Assembly (NCBI GenBank): GCA_023394875.1
Contig: JAEXAB010000004.1
Location: 1 to 64,000 of the forward strand
DNA length: 64,000 bases
Reading direction: 5' to 3'
Source of the DNA: Bacillota bacterium
GTDB taxonomy: Bacteria > Bacillota > Clostridia > Christensenellales > DTU072
In this document: positions 58,780 to 64,000 of the stretch, piece by piece
Numbering within the stretch: the stretch's first letter is position 1
How the letters are laid out: each line of letters opens with the position of its first letter
Notes under the pieces: model-generated
Database searches by the model: none
What the model saw: the letters and a program-made list of their open reading frames with translations, nothing else
Told to the model about the DNA's origin: nothing
Made by a program: the position numbers and the translations under genes

Positions 58780-60036
58780 CTACTCCTTTGGCACGGCGAT
58801 ATACCCGCAAATTGCGCTATACGCGGCGATTTCGGGGTTGGCAAGGTAAATTTTACTGGAAACAGCGCCCATTCTTCCCACGAAATTCCTGTTTGTGGTG
58901 GAAATACAAACTTCGTCTGATGCCAAAATTCCCATATGACCGCCTAAGCAAGCTCCGCAAGTCGGGGTGCTGAAAACACCGCCTGCCTTAATTATTTCTT
59001 CCACGTAGCCAAGTTTTATACAATCAAGATATATTTCTTGAGTTGCCGGCACTACGATTAATCTTACGTTATCGGCTACTTCATTTCCTTTCAAAACTTC
59101 CACAGCCTTTGCTATATCGGATAACCTGCCGTTAGTACAACTGCCGATTAGCGCCTGGTCGATATAGATTTTTTCGTTTAAGGGCAGAGTATATACGTTT
59201 TCGGGTAAGTGAGGAAAAGCAACGGTCGGTTTAACTTCGCTAAGGTCAATTTTTATTACACGTTCGTAATTAGCGTCAGCGTCCGAATAGAGGGGAGTAA
59301 AGGGTACTTTCACGCGGTCTTTTTCGTATTCGGCGGTTATTTCGTCATAGGAGAAAATTCCGTTTTTGGCGCCGCATTCTATTGCCATATTGCAGATAGT
59401 AAAGCGGTCGTCTATAGTAAGTGATTTTACGCCTTCACCGCAAAATTCCAACGATTTGTACAATGCGCCGTCAACGCCAAGTATGCCTATTAGCTTCAAA
59501 ATGACGTCTTTTCCGCTAACGTACTTACTAAGCTTTCCGCTAAGTTCTATTTTTATCTGTTGAGGAACTCTTAGCCAGACTTTGCCCGTTGCCATACCCA
59601 TAGCCATATCGGTTGAGCCAATTCCAGTTGAAAAAGCTCCCAAAGCGCCATAAGTACAGGTGTGAGAATCGGCTCCGATAACAAGGTCGGAAGTTTTTAC
59701 TATTCCTTTTTCGGGCAGAAGAGCATGCTCCACGCCCATTTTGCCCACGTCGTAAAAGTGGGTAATGTTATGTTTTTTGGCAAATTCTCTGCAGGTTTTA
59801 CATTGTTCTGCTGATTTTATGTCCTTGTTGGGGGTAAAATGGTCAAGAACTATGGCGATTTTATCTTTATCAAAGATTTTGTCAATTTTGTGAGCGTTGA
59901 GTTCTTTTATCGCAACAGGGGTAGTTATGTCGTTACCCAAGACAATATCGACGTCTGCAAGGATAAGATCACCGGGGGCAATGGTATTTTGCCCGCTTTT
60001 TTGCATCAATATTTTTTCTGTTATTGTGTAGCCCAT
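58780..60036 (-). CDS. leuC: 3-isopropylmalate dehydratase large subunit
   Basis: The 418-residue protein has G-A-D-S-H-T-C-T-Y-G-A, G-S-C-T-N-G-R and T-P-T-C-G-A-C-L-G-G-H-M-G, the three cysteine loops of the iron-sulfur cluster. This is the shorter bacterial/archaeal type used with a separate LeuD. It isomerises 2- to 3-isopropylmalate. Confidence 0.97.
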   Translation of the reverse strand: MGYTITEKILMQKSGQNTIAPGDLILADVDIVLGNDITTPVAIKELNAHKIDKIFDKDKIAIVLDHFTPNKDIKSAEQCKTCREFAKKHNITHFYDVGKMGVEHALLPEKGIVKTSDLVIGADSHTCTYGALGAFSTGIGSTDMAMGMATGKVWLRVPQQIKIELSGKLSKYVSGKDVILKLIGILGVDGALYKSLEFCGEGVKSLTIDDRFTICNMAIECGAKNGIFSYDEITAEYEKDRVKVPFTPLYSDADANYERVIKIDLSEVKPTVAFPHLPENVYTLPLNEKIYIDQALIGSCTNGRLSDIAKAVEVLKGNEVADNVRLIVVPATQEIYLDCIKLGYVEEIIKAGGVFSTPTCGACLGGHMGILASDEVCISTTNRNFVGRMGAVSSKIYLANPEIAAYSAICGYIAVPKE

Positions 60037-60044
60037 AAACCTCC

Positions 60045-61559
60045 TTATTGCAACTGCATATCCAAGAGTTTGTTACAGCCGTTTATGTAAGCTAGTAAGC
60101 TTGCTTCGACTGTATCAGTGGAAACGCCTCTGCCGTTAACTTCGTTGCCGTCAAGCGACAGGCGCAAGGTTGCCGCGCCCATAGCGTCCTGACCTTCGGT
60201 AATTGCATTAACCGACCAGTCAACAAGTTCAAAATTCTTGCCTATTATGGCGTTTATTGCCTTGAAAGCGGCGTCAATAGGACCGTCTCCGATGCCGTTG
60301 CCTGCCTTAATGCCGTCTTCGGTAGCCAAGGTTATGTTAGCAATAGCGTGTCCGCCTTTCATGGTAGTAATACCGTAGTTTTCCAAAGTTACGCGCTTTT
60401 TGATTTGGGTGGTGTTGGTGTGGGAAACTAAGTATTCAATATCCTGTTGGGTTATTGTTTTCTTTTTATCAGCCAATGCCTTAAAACGGTCAAACAGCAT
60501 AGCAAGGTCGGTTTCGTTAACCTCTATTCCTAAGTTTTTCAGATAGTCCTTGAAGGCGTGCTTTCCGCTATGCTTGCCCAAAACAAAGGTGTTTTGGATT
60601 ATGCCTAAACTGTCGGGAGAAATAATCTCATAGGTTTGTTTATTGCAAATAACGCCGTGCTGATGTATTCCGCTTTCGTGTAAGAATGCGTTTTTGCCGA
60701 CAAGGGGTTTGGTGGGATGAATCTTTACGCCGGTTATGGAAGAGAGCAGTTTGGAAGTAGGATAAATCTGCTTTGTGACCATGTCGGTATCTGCGTTAAA
60801 GTGTTCGGGGCGGGTTTTGAGAGCCATAGCCACTTCTTCTATAGCTACGTTACCTGCTCTTTCTCCGATACCGTTTATTGTGCCTTCTACCTGAGTAGCT
60901 CCGGCAAGGATTGCGCTAAGTGAATTAGCCAAAGCCAAGCCTAAATCGTTGTGACAATGGGTGGCAAAAGTGATTTTGTCATCATCGATGTTGCTTATTA
61001 GAAACTTGAAAGTATCGGCGATTTCTTCGGGGTAGCTGTAACCGACCGTATCGGGAATATTGATTGTGGTTGCGCCGTTTTCTATAGCCGTCCTTACCGC
61101 TCTTAACAAAAAGTCCTTTTCGGTACGCATAGCGTCTTCGCAGGAAAACTGAATATCGCTGAAATATTTGCTTGCGTATTTTACGCTTTCGGCGATTTTT
61201 TCTATTACCTGGTCGGGGGTCATTTTTAGCTTATATTCCATATGTATTGGGCTTGTCGCCAAAAATAGATGTAGTCTGGGAGTAACTAGGGCAGTCTTCA
61301 AGGCATCGAAACTTACGTCGATATCCTGTTTTCTGCAACGGCAAAGGGTAGTCACGATGCAATTTTGTCTTTGCTCGGCTATCTCTTTTACTGAATTAAA
61401 ATCACCTTGGCTGGCAACCGCGAAGCCGGCTTCAATGATATTAACGCCTAGTCGTTCCAGTTGCGCGCTCAGCTCCAGTTTTTCGGATGCGTGCATACTG
61501 TTTCCGGGCGCTTGCTCACCGTCTCGAAGGGTTGTGTCAAAAATTTTGATTTTCTTCAT
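60045..61559 (-). CDS. leuA: 2-isopropylmalate synthase
   Basis: The 504-residue protein has D-T-T-L-R-D-G-E-Q-A-P-G at the start, H-C-H-N-D-L-G-L-A in the catalytic barrel and the C-terminal regulatory LeuA domain (after about 370, with G-H-A-I-A-N-I and G-D-G-P-I-D-A). It makes the first committed step of leucine synthesis and is usually feedback-inhibited by leucine. First gene in the operon. Confidence 0.97.
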   Translation of the reverse strand: MKKIKIFDTTLRDGEQAPGNSMHASEKLELSAQLERLGVNIIEAGFAVASQGDFNSVKEIAEQRQNCIVTTLCRCRKQDIDVSFDALKTALVTPRLHLFLATSPIHMEYKLKMTPDQVIEKIAESVKYASKYFSDIQFSCEDAMRTEKDFLLRAVRTAIENGATTINIPDTVGYSYPEEIADTFKFLISNIDDDKITFATHCHNDLGLALANSLSAILAGATQVEGTINGIGERAGNVAIEEVAMALKTRPEHFNADTDMVTKQIYPTSKLLSSITGVKIHPTKPLVGKNAFLHESGIHQHGVICNKQTYEIISPDSLGIIQNTFVLGKHSGKHAFKDYLKNLGIEVNETDLAMLFDRFKALADKKKTITQQDIEYLVSHTNTTQIKKRVTLENYGITTMKGGHAIANITLATEDGIKAGNGIGDGPIDAAFKAINAIIGKNFELVDWSVNAITEGQDAMGAATLRLSLDGNEVNGRGVSTDTVEASLLAYINGCNKLLDMQLQ

Positions 61560-61593
61560 TAGATAATTACTCCTTTTTTAGTATATTTTACTA

Positions 61594-61622
61594 ATTATAA
61601 ATACACAAAAAATAAATGTCAA
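61594..61622 (-). promoter_or_regulatory. Consensus promoter of leuACDB
   Basis: On the minus strand, TTGACA (61617-61622) and TATAAT (61594-61599) with 17 bp between them form a perfect promoter. It leaves only about 28 bases before the leuA start, so neither a T-box nor a leader peptide fits. Confidence 0.85.
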
Positions 61623-61624
61623 AC

Positions 61625-61658
61625 AAAAAATGCCAAAAATCCTCTGTTTTTGGCATTT
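61625..61658 (-). terminator. Terminator of the nucleotidyltransferase gene
   Basis: AAATGCCAAAAA (61628-61639) and TTTTTGGCATTT (61647-61658) form a 12-bp stem, followed on the minus strand by a T-rich run that merges into the leuA -35 box. Confidence 0.8.
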
Positions 61659-61687
61659 GTCAATTTAATATTAGCAGTATTTTTTTG

Positions 61688-62398
61688 CTATTGTATTTGT
61701 TCCATAAGTTCCAATTCCACAGCAACTTTTTCGTTGGTGCGGTAATAACTGGAAAGAGTTCCGATATCCGACCAATATGCATAGTCAATATAGGCAAAAA
61801 CCTTGTCACCCAGTCTAGGTATAAGTTGCCGACCGAAATCGTAAAAACCTTCGGGAATTAAACTTAAAACGCTCTTATTTATAACGTATATTCCTGTGTT
61901 GATTAAAGAGGGCGCAACTTTTGCGGGTTTTTCTATAAAAGCCGAAATCCGATTGTTGATATCTATTTCCAAAGTGCCGAAACCAACCGGGTTTTGATGC
62001 GGTTGGGCAATCAGAGTAAAGATAGCTTCTTTGGCATAATGAAACCTTATTGCTTTGGTTAAATTTATTTCGGTATAAGCGTCTCCGCTCATTACCAAAA
62101 AGTCTTCACCGACAAAGTTATGAGTCCTTTTTACTCCGCCTGCGGTACCCAAAGGGGAGTCTTCGATAAAATACGTTATATCAACGTCCCATTTTCTGCC
62201 GTCGCCGAAATAGTCTATTATGCATTCGGGCATATAGCCTAAAGTTATGGCAATTTCATTTATTTCGTGTTTTTTTAGCAGCTCTATGGTATGCTCCAAT
62301 ACAGGCTTGTCAATAATTTTTACCATAGGTTTGGGGATATCTTTAGTGAGAGGCATCAGACGGGAACCTCTTCCGCCTGCCATGATAACAGCTTTCAT
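61688..62398 (-). CDS. Sugar-1-phosphate nucleotidyltransferase
   Basis: The 236-residue protein starts M-K-A-V-I-M-A-G-G-R-G-S-R-L, the NTP-binding loop of this family. K-P-M-V-K-I-I-D-K-P, G-T-A-G-G-V and V-M-S-G-D-A follow. The length, without a C-terminal hexapeptide domain, suits a mannose-1-phosphate guanylyltransferase-like or heptose/NDP-sugar enzyme. The sugar is not clear. Its terminator and the leu promoter share the same gap. Confidence 0.85.
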   Translation of the reverse strand: MKAVIMAGGRGSRLMPLTKDIPKPMVKIIDKPVLEHTIELLKKHEINEIAITLGYMPECIIDYFGDGRKWDVDITYFIEDSPLGTAGGVKRTHNFVGEDFLVMSGDAYTEINLTKAIRFHYAKEAIFTLIAQPHQNPVGFGTLEIDINNRISAFIEKPAKVAPSLINTGIYVINKSVLSLIPEGFYDFGRQLIPRLGDKVFAYIDYAYWSDIGTLSSYYRTNEKVAVELELMEQIQ

Positions 62399-62458
62399 AA
62401 AAATCCTCCGTTTATAGCTTTAGAATGTATAACAAAGCGGTATTTATGCAAAATTTGC

Positions 62459-62487
62459 TTGTGAAAAAAGGTTATTTAATATATAAT
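62459..62487 (+). promoter_or_regulatory. Promoter of the RNase J gene
   Basis: TTGTGA (62459-62464), 17 bp, TATAAT (62482-62487), about 40 bp before the TTG start. Confidence 0.65.
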
Positions 62488-62526
62488 GTGTTTTAGTAGA
62501 ATTATTTTGTAATATTGAGGTGAAAT

Positions 62527-64000
62527 TTGGCAAAAAGAGTAAAAATTGCGTTTTTGGGCGGAGTGGGCGAAATCGGAAAGAATATGACGGTAATAGAATA
62601 CGGCGATGATATAATCGTTGTAGACGCCGGACTAAGCTTCCCTAACCTAGAAGAAACTCCCGGTATTGACTACGTCATACCCGATTACAGTTATCTAAAG
62701 TCCAACGCAAGTAAAGTTAGAGGAGTATTTATCACACACGGTCATGAGGACCATATAGGGGCATTGCAGTTTTTCTTAAAGGATATTAACGTTCCCGTTT
62801 ATGGAAGTAAGTTAGCTTTGGGTATATTAAACAGCAAACTTATGGAGGCAAAAATAAAGAACGCCAAACTGATAGTGGTAGAGGACAGACAAGTAATAAC
62901 CGCAGGTAAGTTTTCGGTGGAGTTTATCAGAATGACCCATTCCATTGCGGGAAGCTACGCTATGAGTATTACCACTCCCAAGGGAGTTATTTTTATGACG
63001 GGGGATTTCAAAATCGACCACACCCCCATAGACGGAAAAACCACAGACTTAGCCAGAATATCGGAAATCGGCACCAAAGGCGTACTCCTTCTTATGATGG
63101 ACAGCACCAACGTAGAAAAGAACGGCTATAGTATGAGCGAAAAGAGCGTTTTTAAGGCGCTTTCGGCCCAGTTTGACCTTAATAAGGACAAAAGGATTAT
63201 CGTTGCCACGTTTGCAAGCAACGTTCACCGCGTTCAGCAAATAATAGACTGCGCCGTTCAGCATAACAGACGTGTGGCTTTTTCGGGCAGAAGTATGATA
63301 AAAATCGTAGAAATTGCCAAGACTTTGGGAGAACTTAAATACGACGACGATATGATTATCGATATCGACAAAGTAAACAAAGTGCCTTACGACAGAGTTT
63401 GTATTATTTCTACGGGCACACAGGGAGAGCCTATGAGCGCCCTTACCAGAATGAGCAACGATGAGTTTAAGAAGGTCACCATAAACGAACTTGACACCGT
63501 TATTCTTAGTTCTTCCCCCATACCCGGTAACGAAAGATTGATTTATAACGTCATTAACAATCTTTGCCGTAAAGGCGCTAACGTAATATATCAAGCGCTA
63601 AGTGAAGTTCACACTTCGGGACATGCTTGTAAGGAAGAACTTAAACTGATGATGAGTCTTCTTAGTCCAACTTATTTTATACCTGTTCACGGAGAATACC
63701 GCCACCTAAAACAACATAAGGATTTAGCGGTGGAGATGGGCATACCCGAAGGTAATATTATGCTGCCGGCGCTAGGTTGTACTATAGAATTAGACAGAGA
63801 CGGTCTAAGAAAGGGTTGTAACGTACCGTCAGGAAACTTCATGCTGGATGGAAGTACCGTTGCAGAAAACTCCGAATTGCTCCTTCGTGACAGAAAGCTA
63901 TTAGGCGTAGACGGCATAATTATTGCCATAGTTTCTCTAAGCGCAGACATTGACGGAGAAGTTATGCAGCCCATTATTATTTGCCGCGGAATAAACGTAA
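62527..64000 (+). CDS. rnj: Ribonuclease J (5' part; runs off the window)
   Basis: TTG 62527 follows GAGGTG. The frame reads A-K-R-V-K-I-A-F-L-G-G-V-G-E-I-G-K-N-M and later T-H-G-H-E-D-H-I-G-A-L, the metallo-beta-lactamase metal site. R-V-A-F-S-G-R-S-M and the beta-CASP region follow, with S-T-G-T-Q-G-E-P. It is open to the last base with no stop, so about 491 residues are visible. RNase J combines 5' exonuclease and endonuclease action in mRNA and rRNA turnover. Confidence 0.95.
   Translation, partial: MAKRVKIAFLGGVGEIGKNMTVIEYGDDIIVVDAGLSFPNLEETPGIDYVIPDYSYLKSNASKVRGVFITHGHEDHIGALQFFLKDINVPVYGSKLALGILNSKLMEAKIKNAKLIVVEDRQVITAGKFSVEFIRMTHSIAGSYAMSITTPKGVIFMTGDFKIDHTPIDGKTTDLARISEIGTKGVLLLMMDSTNVEKNGYSMSEKSVFKALSAQFDLNKDKRIIVATFASNVHRVQQIIDCAVQHNRRVAFSGRSMIKIVEIAKTLGELKYDDDMIIDIDKVNKVPYDRVCIISTGTQGEPMSALTRMSNDEFKKVTINELDTVILSSSPIPGNERLIYNVINNLCRKGANVIYQALSEVHTSGHACKEELKLMMSLLSPTYFIPVHGEYRHLKQHKDLAVEMGIPEGNIMLPALGCTIELDRDGLRKGCNVPSGNFMLDGSTVAENSELLLRDRKLLGVDGIIIAIVSLSADIDGEVMQPIIICRGINV

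Noticed and set aside
61560..61690. T-box riboswitch before leuA
   Set aside because: The gap is too short and holds only a terminator and a promoter.

Overview
The window reads as a chromosomal segment of a low-to-moderate GC Bacillota, most likely a gut or other anaerobic Clostridia-type bacterium. The evidence is strong AAGGAGG-type ribosome sites, TTGACA-17-TATAAT promoters, frequent GTG/TTG starts, RNase J, an ECF-type S component and a leuACDB operon. The species cannot be told from the sequence alone.

Region 1 (about 1-4.8 kb) is accessory. It holds the tail of a methyltransferase, an NTF2-like protein, a double GNAT protein, a single GNAT protein and a small zinc ribbon. Facing them is a MarR-Cfr pair. 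The Cfr-type 23S rRNA methyltransferase is fused in frame to a KTR zinc-ribbon domain, and its consensus promoter is embedded in two identical 14-bp palindromes.

Region 2 (about 4.6-9.5 kb) looks like a partly decayed mobilizable element. It has a structured leader RNA candidate, then a roughly 850-residue protein resembling single-chain double-psi-beta-barrel RNA polymerases (QDE-1/YonO type, DYDSD motif). A candidate oriT hairpin, MobC, a MOBP-type relaxase that appears truncated, and a frameshifted element protein follow.

Region 3 (about 9.5-43.2 kb) is a near-complete siphovirus-type prophage. In order it carries DUF4406, primase-helicase, VRR-NUC, a sigma-like late regulator, HNH and a candidate cos region. 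Next come the terminase subunits interleaved with a C5 methyltransferase, a phage MetK, an amidoligase/cyclotransferase pair and a ParB-methyltransferase fusion. The HK97-type head genes, the connector and tail genes (with a canonical -1 slippery site in the tail chaperone), tail fibres, a holin candidate and two overlapping large serine recombinases complete it. Three cargo genes (a Fic protein, a NYN-LOTUS putative RNase and an unknown) sit between tail genes. Each has its own sigma-70-type promoter, and all end in nearly the same terminator, so they behave like a repeated moron cassette. No endolysin or CI-like repressor was recognised.

Region 4 (about 43.3-64 kb) begins with an AT-rich gene carrying a HEPN-like motif and then returns to core chromosome. 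The core holds tRNA-Val(CAC), a COG2509-type flavoprotein and a MacB/FtsX-like export operon. It continues with an ECF S component, two paired alpha/beta-hydrolase-like surface proteins (one without its nucleophile), an ATP-grasp enzyme and a COG2426 membrane protein. leuACDB, a sugar-1-phosphate nucleotidyltransferase and the 5' part of RNase J end the window.
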